DNA of 64,000 bases from Pseudomonas sp. FP2309 (lineage in GTDB: Bacteria > Pseudomonadota > Gammaproteobacteria > Pseudomonadales > Pseudomonadaceae), in the NCBI RefSeq assembly GCF_030687575.1, contig NZ_CP117439.1, positions 682,001-746,000 of the forward strand. The letters are read 5' to 3'. The translations under genes were made by a program, and so were the position numbers. The notes under the pieces were generated by a model. The model searched no databases and was not told the origin of the DNA. It saw nothing but the letters and a program-made list of their open reading frames with translations. Positions 45,550 through 54,909 of the stretch are shown here, piece after piece (within the stretch, counting starts at the first letter, position 1; each line of letters opens with the position of its first letter).

Positions 45550-47502
45550 ATGTCTCCCCGATTCCGTTCCCAGCAGCGTGGTGCGATTGGCTTGATGGCG
45601 GCGGGTACCCTGGCGCTGGCCTTGGTGTTCCTGCTGTTGGCCGTGGACAGCGGTCGCCTGTACCTGGAAAAGCGCAAACTGCAATCCATCGCCGACACCT
45701 CCGCCCTGGAAGCCGCCGCCCGTGGCGGCCTGTGCACGCCCACCACCACCGCCAACGACTACGCCAGGCAGAACGCCGCACGTAACGGCTTTACCCTCGT
45801 CGCCGGCGACGCCAGCCGTGGCTTGACCGTGAGCTGCGGCACACTGGCGACCAACGCCGCCAATATCCGCGTATTCACCGCCGATGCCAGCAGGAACGAT
45901 GCGATTCGGGTAGTGGCGACGCAGCGCGTGACGAGCAGTGTCGCCAGTGGCATCTGGGGCATGTTCAGCGGCAATGGGCCGGCAGTGCAGACGGTGATGA
46001 GTGCGACGGCGGTTGCGGCTTATGCTCCGCCGGTGGCGCAACTGACTATTCGCAGCAGCCTGGCGACGGTTGACTCTTCCAAGTCCCCGGCCCTGAACAT
46101 GATCATCGGCAATTTGCTGGGGGGCAGCTTGTCGCTCACCCCGGCGGGTTGGAATGGCTTGTTGCAGAGCAACGTTAACCTGCTCGGCTACCTGGATCAG
46201 TTGGCGATTGATTTGACGGTCAAGGCAGGTGATTACGAAGCGCTGCTCAATACCAATGTATCGGCTGCCCAACTGATCAACGCGGCGGCCAAGGTCCTGC
46301 AAAAAAACGGTGCAGCCGCGGCGGTGATCAACGATGTGCTCTCACTCAAAGCCGTCGCTCCCAATGCCCCCTTGTTGAAGGTCGGCGATTTGTTGAAAGT
46401 GGCCACCGGAACGCCGTCCGCCGCGCTCAATACCAACCTGCAGTTGTTTCAATTGCTGGAGGCGGTGGCGCAATTGTCCAGCAGTAAAAGTGCGGTGAGC
46501 ACGGCTGTCCAGCTCAATATTCCGCTGGTGGGCAACGTATCGATCCAGACCAAAGTCATCCAGCCGCCCCAGTTGTCGGCGATAGGCAACCCTGCGCTGG
46601 CAAAGGCTGGTTTGAACAATACGCCCAAGACGGATCAAATTTTTGTGCGTACCGCTCAAGTCAGAACGCTGGTCTCTATTGATCTTCCGGTACTTAAAGG
46701 TGTGTCCCAATTGACGTCAGCCGTCACAGCGCTGACCACCCCGGTGACTGGCGTCGTGAATAATCTGTTGCATCTGAACTTGGTCGGTACGCTGGACCCA
46801 TTGCTCTGTCTCGTTTTGAAGCCCTGCGATCATACCGATCCTCAACTGTTTTCCAGGCTGGATATCAATTTAGAAGCGGTGAGCGCCGAGAGCTATGTTA
46901 AAGACTTCAGTTGCGCAAGCAGCGCTGCAAAATCGCTGACGGTCCAAACCAAGACATCGCTGGCTGATTTGTCCATCGGCAAAATCAATGCGACAGATGC
47001 GTTTTCTTCCTCGGCAGCTGTCAGCGTCCAGCCTGTCCCGCTTGTAGATATCGGTGTGCAGACGTGTAAGGGAATATTCGGCTGCGCTGCGCGCCAGCCG
47101 GGTGTGGGAGGAAGTCTGTTGGTGCAATTTGCGCATTCGACAGTCGGCGGGACTGACGCCACGATGCTGTTCGCTCCAGTGAGTGAGATGAATGCCGCCC
47201 CCACCTACCAGAAAGCCTTGCCCAGCAGTGACATGGTTAACAGCTTGGTCAATACACTCGGGGGGATCCAAGTCACGTATGCCCCCCCCAGCGGCAATGT
47301 TTCAAGTGGTGCGCTTGCTGGCGTCGCGGGGCTGCTCACGACTATCACCACGACGTTGGTGGGTGCGATACAGAATCTCTTGTCGCCAGTACTGGACCCT
47401 ATCGTGAATACGATATTGGGCAGCTTGGGCATCACCCTGGGCAACGCCGAAGTCGGTGCCAACCTGACCTGCCACATGGGCCGCGCCTACCTGGTGATCT
47501 AA
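45550..47502 (+). CDS. tadG: Flp pilus assembly protein TadG
   Basis: A 650-residue pseudopilin-type protein. The N-terminus QQRGAIGLMAAGTLALALVF is the TadE/F/G prepilin-like helix, followed by the DUF2134 segment VDSGRLYLEKRKLQSIADTSALEAAARGG. The long C-terminal part is Ser/Thr/Val-rich with paired cysteines (FSCASS, CKGIFGC, LTCHMG). TadG helps assemble Flp pili in the envelope. ATG 45550 has GGAG 7 bases upstream. The centre of the gene (about 46.5-47.2 kb) looks more A+T-rich than its surroundings. Its stop overlaps the pprA stop by 4 bases. Confidence 0.85.
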   Translation: MSPRFRSQQRGAIGLMAAGTLALALVFLLLAVDSGRLYLEKRKLQSIADTSALEAAARGGLCTPTTTANDYARQNAARNGFTLVAGDASRGLTVSCGTLATNAANIRVFTADASRNDAIRVVATQRVTSSVASGIWGMFSGNGPAVQTVMSATAVAAYAPPVAQLTIRSSLATVDSSKSPALNMIIGNLLGGSLSLTPAGWNGLLQSNVNLLGYLDQLAIDLTVKAGDYEALLNTNVSAAQLINAAAKVLQKNGAAAAVINDVLSLKAVAPNAPLLKVGDLLKVATGTPSAALNTNLQLFQLLEAVAQLSSSKSAVSTAVQLNIPLVGNVSIQTKVIQPPQLSAIGNPALAKAGLNNTPKTDQIFVRTAQVRTLVSIDLPVLKGVSQLTSAVTALTTPVTGVVNNLLHLNLVGTLDPLLCLVLKPCDHTDPQLFSRLDINLEAVSAESYVKDFSCASSAAKSLTVQTKTSLADLSIGKINATDAFSSSAAVSVQPVPLVDIGVQTCKGIFGCAARQPGVGGSLLVQFAHSTVGGTDATMLFAPVSEMNAAPTYQKALPSSDMVNSLVNTLGGIQVTYAPPSGNVSSGALAGVAGLLTTITTTLVGAIQNLLSPVLDPIVNTILGSLGITLGNAEVGANLTCHMGRAYLVI

Positions 47503-50237
47503 CCCCCCACCACCGGCAGTTCCACACAAAATCGCGCGCCTTCCTCGGCGTTGGCGACGCTTAAGCGTCCGCCCATGTTTTCCACAATGCCGTAGCTCAC
47601 CGACAACCCCAGCCCCGTGCCCACGCCGATCGGCTTGGTGGTAAAAAATGGCTCGAAGATCCGCTCCAGCAACCGCGGGTCGATGCCGCCAGCGTTGTCC
47701 TCGACCCAGATGCGCACATGACACCTGTCGTGTTCGCAATGCAGGGCTATCCATGGCTGCAGTTGCGGGTGCTTTTCCCGGTGGCTCAGGAGGGCGTCGC
47801 GGGCATTGACCATCAGGTTGATCAGCACTTGTTCCAACTGGTCGACATAGCCTTTGACCTGCACCGTAAAGTCCGTCGGGACGATGCGCAGTTCCACGCC
47901 CTTGGCCTTCAGGCTGTCACTGAGCAGCGACAGCGTGCCGTGCACCGCCTGCGAGGGGTCGAAAAGCTGCTGCTCGATTTCCGAGCGCCGGCCAAACACG
48001 CGCATGTGGTCCACCACCCGTGCCGCGCGTTGCACCTGAGCGTCGATGCGCTGGAGTTTTTCGGTGAGGTAGGCGGCGTCTGCAGTGCCGTTGCTCAGGC
48101 GCTTGAGCACATTGACGATGGCCATGCGCATCACGTTCAGCGGCTGGTTGATCTCGTGGGCCAGGCCGGTGGCCATTTCGCCGAGGGTGGCCATTTTCGC
48201 GCTCTGGGTCAGTTGTTGCTGGGAGCGGCGCACTTCGCTGTTGTCGCGGCCCACGGCCTGCACTTCCAGGAGTGTGCCGTGTTCGTCGAACACCCCTCGG
48301 TCGGACCATACCCACCAGGCGTGTTCGCGACCTGGCAGTTCCAGGCTGATTTCGGCGGTGCTTACCGGGAACTCCGGCGTCAGTTGGTTGATGCGCTGCA
48401 CGAAGGCCTGGCGCTGTTCGTCCGACAGCCAATGGCCCAGGTTCAGCCCCGGCAGGTCGGCGGGCGAACGCTCCAGATGGTTGGCCAACGGCGTATTGCC
48501 GAAGGTCAGGGTCAGGTCCGGACGGTAGCGGCAGATCATCGCCGGGGAATCTTCCACGAGGATGCGGTAGCGCTCTTCGCTTTGTTTGATCTGTTCGGCG
48601 GCCAGCGTCGCGTCGGTCACGTCCAGCCACAGGCCGACAGCTTCCACCGGCAGGCCCAGGTCGTCACGCAGCAACTTGGCTTCGTCGAGCAGCCAGTGGT
48701 AATGGCCCTGTTTGTCGCGCACGCGGTAGCGGCTGCGCACCGTGCCCTCACGCAGCAGTTGGCGGCTGCGTTCAAAATACAGGTCACGATCGTCGGGATG
48801 GATCAGTGAGGCCAGGCTGTCGTGATTACATTCGGCCAGGGTCCAGCCCAGCAGCGGCATCAGGCTGTCGCTGAAGAACGTCGGGTGCAGAGCGCCGCTG
48901 AGGTAACGCTGTACATAGATCACCGCCGGCGAGCTGGCGATCAGGTTATCCAGGCGCGCATGGGCGGCGGCGGTTTCCAGTTGCTGGTTTTTGATGTCGC
49001 TGATGTCGAGCATGAAGCCTATCCAGCGTCGGCTGTCGTCGCCGTCCAGCATCTGGCCTTGTACGCGATACCAGATGGGGGTGTGATCGGCGTCGCTGCG
49101 TTGCAGGCGCACGCTGGTCAACAACGGTTTACCGAGTGCTTGCAGGTCGTGCAGGCGGCTATTGAGTGCCTGGCGGTCGGCCGGGTGGATCAATTGCAGC
49201 CATTGGGCCAACGCCTGGCGGGTGGGGCCGTCTTCCAGGCTGAGGCTGTGCAGCAACTGTGGGGCCAGTTGGATTTCCCGGGTCGCGGGCAGCAGCTCCC
49301 ACCAGCCGGTGCCGAGCAAACCTTGCAGGGCTTCGACCCGCTCCAATTGTTGATGGTGACGTTGCTCGCGCAGGCGGCTCAGCAGGGGCGCGGCGAGGGC
49401 GGCCGCAAGGTTCAGCCAGTCGCGGTCGCCGGTGTGCGGCTGGCCGCTATAGAAACCGCAGAGCAACCAGGCGGCGACGCCCTGGCCATCGCGGTACGGC
49501 ACCAGGAACCCTTCGGTGTTACCAAACACGCTGTGCAGGCGCGGGTTGTCGCTGCGCCCTCGAAGCGTATCCATGCGCAACGTTGCATTGCCATTGGCGC
49601 TGTCCAGGCAGGTGCCGAGGTGTTGGCCGGTCTGCCACAGGGCCGGCGCGTCGTGGGCGGCATACCCGCTGTAGACCCGCCAGCCTTGATCTTCTTCATC
49701 GAGCAAGGCCAGCGCGACACACGGAATGTGCCAGCGCTGGGCCAGGCTGCGCAGATGCTCGTTGAATACCTCCGGCAAGCGGCTGAGGCTGCACACCCGC
49801 AGTTGCTCACTCATCTGGCAGGCCAATTGATGGTTTTGTTCGCGGTCCTGGGCCCGTCGCTTGCCGCCGAGCAGGTCGCTGATGTCCAGCAGGTGCAGGG
49901 CCCAGTTGGCACCGTTTGGCTCGACCCAACCACGGGTGTGCAGAACCTGGTCGGCGAGGCCCAGGAAATCCAGATCCAGGCTTTGTTGTTGCCAGTCGGC
50001 GGGGTGGCCTTCGATACACAAGGCGCTGTCGCGGCACACCAGTTCACGCAGCAGCGGGGGAGGCTCATTCCGGACACGCGGAGCGAGCTGCATACGCAGG
50101 CTGCCGCTGACACTGAGAACGTGACCCCGTTGATCCAATTGCAGGTGCAAGCCCATACCGGGCGCGGCGGGGGGCGCCAGGTCCAGTGCGCCGGGGCGGC
50201 CTAACAGGCGCCCGAAGAGGTTATCAGTGGGGCTCAA
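47499..50237 (-). CDS. pprA: PAS/GAF sensor histidine kinase PprA
   Basis: About 912 residues without membrane segments, so probably cytosolic. There is a GAF-like domain near residues 155-310 (RWHIPCVALALLDEEDQGWR), several PAS repeats to about 670 (WIGFMLDISDIKNQQLE, EAVGLWLDVTDATLAAEQ), HisKA with MATGLAHEINQPLNVMRMAI, and HATPase with LMVNARDALLS and GGIDPRLLERIFEPFFTTKP. PprA partners PprB to control Flp pili in P. aeruginosa. TTG 50237 overlaps the tadF stop (TTGA); ATG 50156 is the alternative. The reading from 50237 up to 50729 overlaps tadF and is not real. Confidence 0.85.
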   Translation of the reverse strand: MSPTDNLFGRLLGRPGALDLAPPAAPGMGLHLQLDQRGHVLSVSGSLRMQLAPRVRNEPPPLLRELVCRDSALCIEGHPADWQQQSLDLDFLGLADQVLHTRGWVEPNGANWALHLLDISDLLGGKRRAQDREQNHQLACQMSEQLRVCSLSRLPEVFNEHLRSLAQRWHIPCVALALLDEEDQGWRVYSGYAAHDAPALWQTGQHLGTCLDSANGNATLRMDTLRGRSDNPRLHSVFGNTEGFLVPYRDGQGVAAWLLCGFYSGQPHTGDRDWLNLAAALAAPLLSRLREQRHHQQLERVEALQGLLGTGWWELLPATREIQLAPQLLHSLSLEDGPTRQALAQWLQLIHPADRQALNSRLHDLQALGKPLLTSVRLQRSDADHTPIWYRVQGQMLDGDDSRRWIGFMLDISDIKNQQLETAAAHARLDNLIASSPAVIYVQRYLSGALHPTFFSDSLMPLLGWTLAECNHDSLASLIHPDDRDLYFERSRQLLREGTVRSRYRVRDKQGHYHWLLDEAKLLRDDLGLPVEAVGLWLDVTDATLAAEQIKQSEERYRILVEDSPAMICRYRPDLTLTFGNTPLANHLERSPADLPGLNLGHWLSDEQRQAFVQRINQLTPEFPVSTAEISLELPGREHAWWVWSDRGVFDEHGTLLEVQAVGRDNSEVRRSQQQLTQSAKMATLGEMATGLAHEINQPLNVMRMAIVNVLKRLSNGTADAAYLTEKLQRIDAQVQRAARVVDHMRVFGRRSEIEQQLFDPSQAVHGTLSLLSDSLKAKGVELRIVPTDFTVQVKGYVDQLEQVLINLMVNARDALLSHREKHPQLQPWIALHCEHDRCHVRIWVEDNAGGIDPRLLERIFEPFFTTKPIGVGTGLGLSVSYGIVENMGGRLSVANAEEGARFCVELPVVGG

Positions 50238-50677
50238 AACTGCAGGCTCGAGCGGGCGTACAAGTTGACGGGCAGTTTCGGAACGGTACCCACGCCCGGC
50301 AATACCAACGCCGGGAACACTGAATAGAGGTTGGTCGTGGGGTAGGTGATCGCCACCGTCAGTGTGGTGCCGACGTAGGTCGCGCTGACGTATTCGCTCT
50401 TGAATTTGAAACCGGCGGGGATCCAGCTCAGTTGCGTCACGACGGTATTTTTTGCGCGCTGGGTGACCTGTGTGCCGTAGGCGCTGCCGGCGCTCACCGG
50501 GTCCACCGCCATGGCCTGGCGCACGGCCTCCGCGGCCGCCTGGTTGAACGATTGCATCAACAGCAGAGGCAGGCTGTAGCTGATCAACCCATAGAACACC
50601 GCAAAAAAAATGCCGAAAACCAAGGCGAACTCGATCGCGGCGGCACCTTTTTGTTTTCTGGGGAGGCCTGTTTTCAT
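50234..50677 (-). CDS. tadF: Pseudopilin TadF
   Basis: A 147-residue TadE-like pseudopilin. The N-terminus RKQKGAAAIEFALVFGIFFA has the G/AxxxxE prepilin signature with Glu at the +5 position and a long hydrophobic helix (to about 40). The remainder is a soluble beta-type domain. FppA downstream on the other strand is the likely processing peptidase. ATG 50677 begins it; its stop overlaps the apparent TTG start of pprA, suggesting translational coupling. Confidence 0.84.
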   Translation of the reverse strand: MKTGLPRKQKGAAAIEFALVFGIFFAVFYGLISYSLPLLLMQSFNQAAAEAVRQAMAVDPVSAGSAYGTQVTQRAKNTVVTQLSWIPAGFKFKSEYVSATYVGTTLTVAITYPTTNLYSVFPALVLPGVGTVPKLPVNLYARSSLQF

Positions 50678-50749
50678 GACTGCGTCTACCCTGACGGCTA
50701 CTACCTGATATCAGCATAGAATCATTCAACGAAAAGGGATGTTTTTTAC

Positions 50750-51199
50750 GTGATCCATGGCGTGGTGGTACTGCTGTGGCTGGGGCTCTGTGCGCTGCAG
50801 GATATGCGGCAGCGGCAGATCGCCAACCGCTTGACCCTGGGCGCTGCGCTGTTGGCGTTGATCTACCTGCTGTGGACCGGCACCACCTGGCTGGGCGCGC
50901 CTGCCGGCCAGGGTGGCTGGGCCTTGGCGCTGGCTGTGTTGTTGACGCTGCCGGGCTACGCGCTGGGCCGCTTTGGCGCGGGGGATGTGAAGTTGCTCGG
51001 CGCGTTGGCGCTGGCCAGTGCGGTGGATCATGTGCTGTGGTCGTTGATCGGTGCCGCCGTTGCCCAGGGGGCCTGGGTTCTTATCCATCAATGGCTTGCA
51101 CGGCCTGCGCGGCGCCCTTCAGATCACGCGTCAACCAAACAACCTTTTGCCCCCTTTGTATGGGTCGGTTTTGCGCTGTATTGGCTTTGGATCCACTAG
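50750..51199 (+). CDS. fppA: Prepilin peptidase FppA (TadV type)
   Basis: A 149-residue multi-pass membrane aspartyl protease of the A24A family without the methylase domain, as for Flp prepilin peptidases. The catalytic aspartates are in ALQDMRQRQIANRL and FGAGDVKLLGAL. Four to five hydrophobic segments are visible. GTG 50750 is the apparent start, with AAGGGA about 11 bases upstream. It is divergent from tadF and precedes pprB. Confidence 0.88.
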   Translation: MIHGVVVLLWLGLCALQDMRQRQIANRLTLGAALLALIYLLWTGTTWLGAPAGQGGWALALAVLLTLPGYALGRFGAGDVKLLGALALASAVDHVLWSLIGAAVAQGAWVLIHQWLARPARRPSDHASTKQPFAPFVWVGFALYWLWIH

Positions 51200-51326
51200 T
51201 CGCAGGCCTGGCGCTGCGCTATGTACAGACTCGGAAACTACGTCTACTTTCTATGAAGCATCTGTAAACGATTTGTTTGTCAAAATGGATAGGTCGCCCT
51301 TTGGCTTGCCAGGCATGGAGTAGCGC

Positions 51327-52115
51327 GTGAACAAGCTGACATCGGCAGTAAAAGTGCTTGTGGTCGACGATCAACCCTTGATCGTGGAAGAACTTTGCGA
51401 ATTTCTCGAGAGCAGCGGGTACCGCTGTGTACCGTGCGAATCCAGCCGCCACGCCTTGCAACGCTTCGGTGAGGACGCCGAGATCGGTCTGGTGCTGTGT
51501 GACCTGCACATGCCGGACATGGACGGCATCGAGCTGGTCCAGGCCATGCAAAAGGTTGCGGGCAAACAGCGTGCGTTCGAGGCGATCATGCTCACCGGGC
51601 GTTCCGACAAGCAGGACGTGATCAAGGCGCTGCGCGCGGGAATCTCGGACTACTACCAGAAACCGATCAACCTCGACGAATTGCTGGAAGGCATACAGCG
51701 CCAGGAAGCGGCGTTGCAGGAACGGCAAAAAGAGCTGCATCTGGGGCACTTGAACCTGAAGTTGCAGTACCTCTCCGAATCCATCAATGACCTTTATCAC
51801 GACCTCGACAAAGTCCGTCGCAGCCCAACCCCAGCGCCGGCCGATGACACTGAATCAATGGCCGAAGACGCCGTGTCGGCGCCGATACCGAGCATCTTCA
51901 ACAAGCTCTCCCCGCGTCAGTTGGATGTCGCGCGTCTGGTGGGCAAGGGCCAGACCAACTACCAGATCGCCTGTGAACTGGGGATCACTGAAAACACGGT
52001 CAAGCTGTACGTGTCCCAGGTGCTGCGCCTGACCCACATGCATAACCGCACCCAGTTGGCCTTGGCCCTGTCGCCGGGCCAATTGGCGATGCGCCAGCCG
52101 GTCACGGCGCACTGA
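51327..52115 (+). CDS. pprB: LuxR-type response regulator PprB
   Basis: A 262-residue regulator. The receiver (residues 9-125) has VLVVDDQPLIVEELCEFLES, the phosphoacceptor Asp in VLCDLHMPDMDG, and a Lys in YYQKPINLDEL. A coiled-coil-like linker (about 130-165) leads to a LuxR helix-turn-helix: LSPRQLDVARLVGKGQTNYQ and LGITENTVKLYVSQVL. PprB activates Flp pili and a TPS-type partner in P. aeruginosa. GTG 51327 has GGAG 6 bases upstream. Confidence 0.9.
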   Translation: MNKLTSAVKVLVVDDQPLIVEELCEFLESSGYRCVPCESSRHALQRFGEDAEIGLVLCDLHMPDMDGIELVQAMQKVAGKQRAFEAIMLTGRSDKQDVIKALRAGISDYYQKPINLDELLEGIQRQEAALQERQKELHLGHLNLKLQYLSESINDLYHDLDKVRRSPTPAPADDTESMAEDAVSAPIPSIFNKLSPRQLDVARLVGKGQTNYQIACELGITENTVKLYVSQVLRLTHMHNRTQLALALSPGQLAMRQPVTAH

Positions 52116-52126
52116 AGGGCAGGGCG

Positions 52127-52396
52127 TCACTGGCGCCCCTGGCCGCCGCTTGCGCCCCCCGCCTTCTCGTCGAAAAAATCCGGAATTGGATGCCTGTTGC
52201 TGTCCAGCCAACGCTGCAAGGCCTGCTCCCGCTCGTAGGGCGAGGCCCTTTGCGGCGTGGGCGAGGCGGCGCGTCCACTGACCTGCAGCGCCATCCAGTT
52301 TTCGGTTTCCGCTTGCTGCGGTGATGACGGCCCCGCTGGGATAGCCGATGCCGTCAATGGCAGCAATGCCAGGCAGATCAGGTAATGGCTTTTCAT
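52127..52396 (-). CDS. DUF3613 small exported protein
   Basis: An 89-residue protein with a signal peptide (MKSHYLICLALLPLTASA). The rest is short and polar, with ENWMALQVSGRAASPTPQRA and EREQALQRWLDSNRHPIPDF, resembling DUF3613 proteins of Tad loci. Function is unknown. ATG 52396 has AAGGAG 7 bases upstream. It is the last gene of the minus-strand rcpC-to-tadD run. Confidence 0.75.
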   Translation of the reverse strand: MKSHYLICLALLPLTASAIPAGPSSPQQAETENWMALQVSGRAASPTPQRASPYEREQALQRWLDSNRHPIPDFFDEKAGGASGGQGRQ

Positions 52397-52406
52397 CAAT
52401 GACTCC

Positions 52407-53117
52407 TTACTCGATGGTGGCCGGCAGGGCATCACTGACCGCCGCTACGTTGCGTGCCGCTGCACCGGAGCCTTTGAGTTGCTCGGCGCGGGCCTGGGCC
52501 GCGGTCACTTGTTCGGGGCTCAGACCCAGTTGGCTGACGACGTTGGCCGCCTGCCTCCAGTCGTCCTGATAAATCAGCAGGGTCACCAGGTTCACGGCCG
52601 CCAGGGCATCACTCTGCTTGAGCTCGATGGCGGTCATGAATTCAAAGCGCGCTTCTTCCAGGCGCAGTTGGTTGAGGTAGATCACGCCCAGGTCATTGCG
52701 AATTTTTTCGTCGGTGGGCGCCAGCCGCGCCGCCCGTTGCATATGGGCCATGGCCTGCGCGTTGTCGCCTTTGGCGGCGGCGAGTTGCCCCAGGCCGTGT
52801 TCGCCTTCGGCGGTCATGCAACTGCCCAGCAGGCTGCGATACAGCGGCTCGGCTTCGGCGCGCCCTAGCAATCGATAGGCGCGGGCCTTGCGCTGGCGCA
52901 CTTGGGGCAGGGCGTCGGGCAGGCTTTGCAGGTTGGCCAGGCTGGCGTGCAGCTTGCCTTCGTTGGCCATGTCATCGGCAACGTTGAGCGCCAGGTCCTG
53001 ATCGGCGCTGGGTTTGGCGCAACTTGCGGGCGAAGTCAGCGCCGTCCAGGGCGACTGGCCATAGGTGGCGCAGCCGCCAAGCGTTAACAGCGTCAGTGCG
53101 GTGATCAGTGCTTTCAT
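52407..53117 (-). CDS. tadD: TPR lipoprotein TadD
   Basis: A 236-residue lipoprotein with lipobox LTLGGCATYG. Tetratricopeptide-like helices fill about residues 70-200 (GQLAAAKGDNAQAMAHMQRA, IRNDLGVIYLNQLRLEEARF). TadD is the pilotin-like outer-membrane factor for the Rcp secretin. ATG 53117 has GAGGAG upstream. It lies 10 bp after tadC. Confidence 0.86.
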   Translation of the reverse strand: MKALITALTLLTLGGCATYGQSPWTALTSPASCAKPSADQDLALNVADDMANEGKLHASLANLQSLPDALPQVRQRKARAYRLLGRAEAEPLYRSLLGSCMTAEGEHGLGQLAAAKGDNAQAMAHMQRAARLAPTDEKIRNDLGVIYLNQLRLEEARFEFMTAIELKQSDALAAVNLVTLLIYQDDWRQAANVVSQLGLSPEQVTAAQARAEQLKGSGAAARNVAAVSDALPATIE

Positions 53118-53127
53118 CGAGGTCTCC

Positions 53128-54015
53128 TCAAAAGTGGTTCAAGGCGCGGGCGATGGCAATAAACGCCGGCCCACCCAGCACGATCAGCAAGGCGGGAAAC
53201 AGGAAAACCATCATGACCACCGACATTTTTGCCGACATTTTCGAAATGTATTCCTGCAGGCGTGTCAGGCGCCGGTCGTCGAGCAATTGCTTGAGGGCCA
53301 GCAGTGACTTCATCGCGCCGCCGCCCTGCGAGATCAACTGCTGAAGGATGGTGCAGGTGTCATTGAACTCATCGACGGCCAGCAAGCGGGCGGTCTTGCC
53401 CAACTCTTCAGCCAATTCCAGGCCGGAATCGACACGGCTGAGGATCAGCCTCAGTTCGCGGGTCAACTCCGGCAGCAGGCGTTGCCCTTCGTTGCTCAAT
53501 ACCCGCAGGGCCTGCTCAACCGCCATGCCTGACTCGAACAAAATGCGCAGCAGCGGGATAAAGGTCGACACCTCCACGGCGATACGCTGCTGACGGTGCC
53601 TGGCCGTGGCGGCGAGGATGCGCTTGGGCAACAGGTAACCGATACCCAGGGCAATCAAAGGCGCGAGCCACGGTGAGGCGTTATGCGGGTAAAGCAACTG
53701 CTGCCCCACCAGGGTCACGCCCAGCAGCACCAGCGGCGTACCCAGTTGAAAGGCGGCATACATTGAGCGTTGCTGTGCTTTGCGCCAGCCGACACGATTG
53801 AGCAGGGTTTGGGTTTCGTTGTCCAGGTTCACCGAGCGCTGGGCCAGGGCACTGGTGCCGAGATGACGCATCAGGCTGCCCAATTTGGCTTCGCGGATCA
53901 TCTGGCCCTGCAGTCGCCTGTTGACCAGGCGTTGGCGTCGGCGTTGTTCGAGCAGTTGGCCGCCGATCAGCACCAGCGCCGCCAACATCATCAGTGCGCA
54001 GGCGAGCAGGACCAT
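53128..54015 (-). CDS. tadC: Tad inner-membrane protein TadC
   Basis: A 295-residue T2SSF-type membrane protein with an N-terminal helix, two central membrane helices (about 90-135) and a C-terminal one (about 265-285, VVMMVFLFPALLIVLGGPAF). LRILFESGMAVEQALRVLSN and FNDTCTILQQLISQGGGAMK are GspF-like core motifs. Together with TadB it forms the platform for the TadA ATPase. ATG 54015 has GGAG 8 bases upstream. Confidence 0.88.
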   Translation of the reverse strand: MVLLACALMMLAALVLIGGQLLEQRRRQRLVNRRLQGQMIREAKLGSLMRHLGTSALAQRSVNLDNETQTLLNRVGWRKAQQRSMYAAFQLGTPLVLLGVTLVGQQLLYPHNASPWLAPLIALGIGYLLPKRILAATARHRQQRIAVEVSTFIPLLRILFESGMAVEQALRVLSNEGQRLLPELTRELRLILSRVDSGLELAEELGKTARLLAVDEFNDTCTILQQLISQGGGAMKSLLALKQLLDDRRLTRLQEYISKMSAKMSVVMMVFLFPALLIVLGGPAFIAIARALNHF

Positions 54016-54016
54016 C

Positions 54017-54898
54017 TCAAATACTCCGCAACATGCGCCACATGGCGAAGGTGCCCGTCAGGTCCATGGCTGCCGCACCGAACAGCAGGTAGCGACCGGA
54101 TTCGTCGTTCCACATGGTCATCAGGTAACCAGGGTTGGCGAACATGAAGTACGCCACCATGCCGATCGGCAACCCGGCCAGTACGTAGGCGGTCATCCGC
54201 GTTTCGCCGGTCATGGCCTTGAGTTGGCGCAGCCCCTGTTCCTTTTCGCGAATCATCTTGATCAGGTTTTCCAGCAGTTCACTGGCATTGCCGCCGTAAC
54301 GATGGTTCACCTTCAAGCCGAGAGCGAACAGGCGGAATTCGTCGCGCTCATAGAGCTCGGCAAAATCGTGGATCGAATCCGGCAGGCTTACGCCCAGTTG
54401 CACGTTGCGCTGAACGCGGCCCATGGCATGTTTGAGCGGGTACTCACTGGCGTTGATGCCGCCCAGCACCGCGTCCGCCAAGGTGCGTCCCGACTTGAGG
54501 CTGCGCACCGTGTGGTCCTGCAGCGTCGGCAGTTGTTCGATCATGCGGCGCACACGGTGTTGATATCGCCAGGCGATATACACGCGCAGCGCCAGCGGCG
54601 GCACAGCGATCATCAGCAACAGGCCGAGCCACTCGGCGACGACCAGGCCCAGCAGCGCGCCCAATGCCCAGCCGGTGAGCCACAGCCCCAGACGGTCGGT
54701 GGGTTTGCCCAGCCCGGCGCGCTGGAACATGCGCTCCAGTCCATCCCATCCGGCAACGGCTTGCGCCGCTACCGGCTGGCCTTCGGCAAGCCGCTCCAAC
54801 ACCCGGTCGGTGCTGGCCCGGCGCAAGCCATTCTTGAACAGACTCAATGACAGGCCCACCAGGATGATGCAGGTCAGTAGCAGGATCGGGCCGGTCAT
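54017..54898 (-). CDS. tadB: Tad inner-membrane protein TadB
   Basis: A 293-residue T2SSF-type membrane protein. Membrane helices lie near residues 2-18, 75-108 and 235-285. The GspF core is seen in LPTLQDHTVRSLKSGRTLAD and LFALGLKVNHRYGGNASELL. It pairs with TadC. ATG 54898 has GGAGAC upstream. Its stop is 2 bases before the tadC ATG. Confidence 0.88.
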   Translation of the reverse strand: MTGPILLLTCIILVGLSLSLFKNGLRRASTDRVLERLAEGQPVAAQAVAGWDGLERMFQRAGLGKPTDRLGLWLTGWALGALLGLVVAEWLGLLLMIAVPPLALRVYIAWRYQHRVRRMIEQLPTLQDHTVRSLKSGRTLADAVLGGINASEYPLKHAMGRVQRNVQLGVSLPDSIHDFAELYERDEFRLFALGLKVNHRYGGNASELLENLIKMIREKEQGLRQLKAMTGETRMTAYVLAGLPIGMVAYFMFANPGYLMTMWNDESGRYLLFGAAAMDLTGTFAMWRMLRSI

Positions 54899-54909
54899 GG
54901 TGCGTCTCC

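Noticed and set aside
50238..50729. N-terminal extension of the pprA frame
   Set aside because: It overlaps tadF on the same strand in another frame and reads as Arg/Gly-rich nonsense; the kinase starts later.
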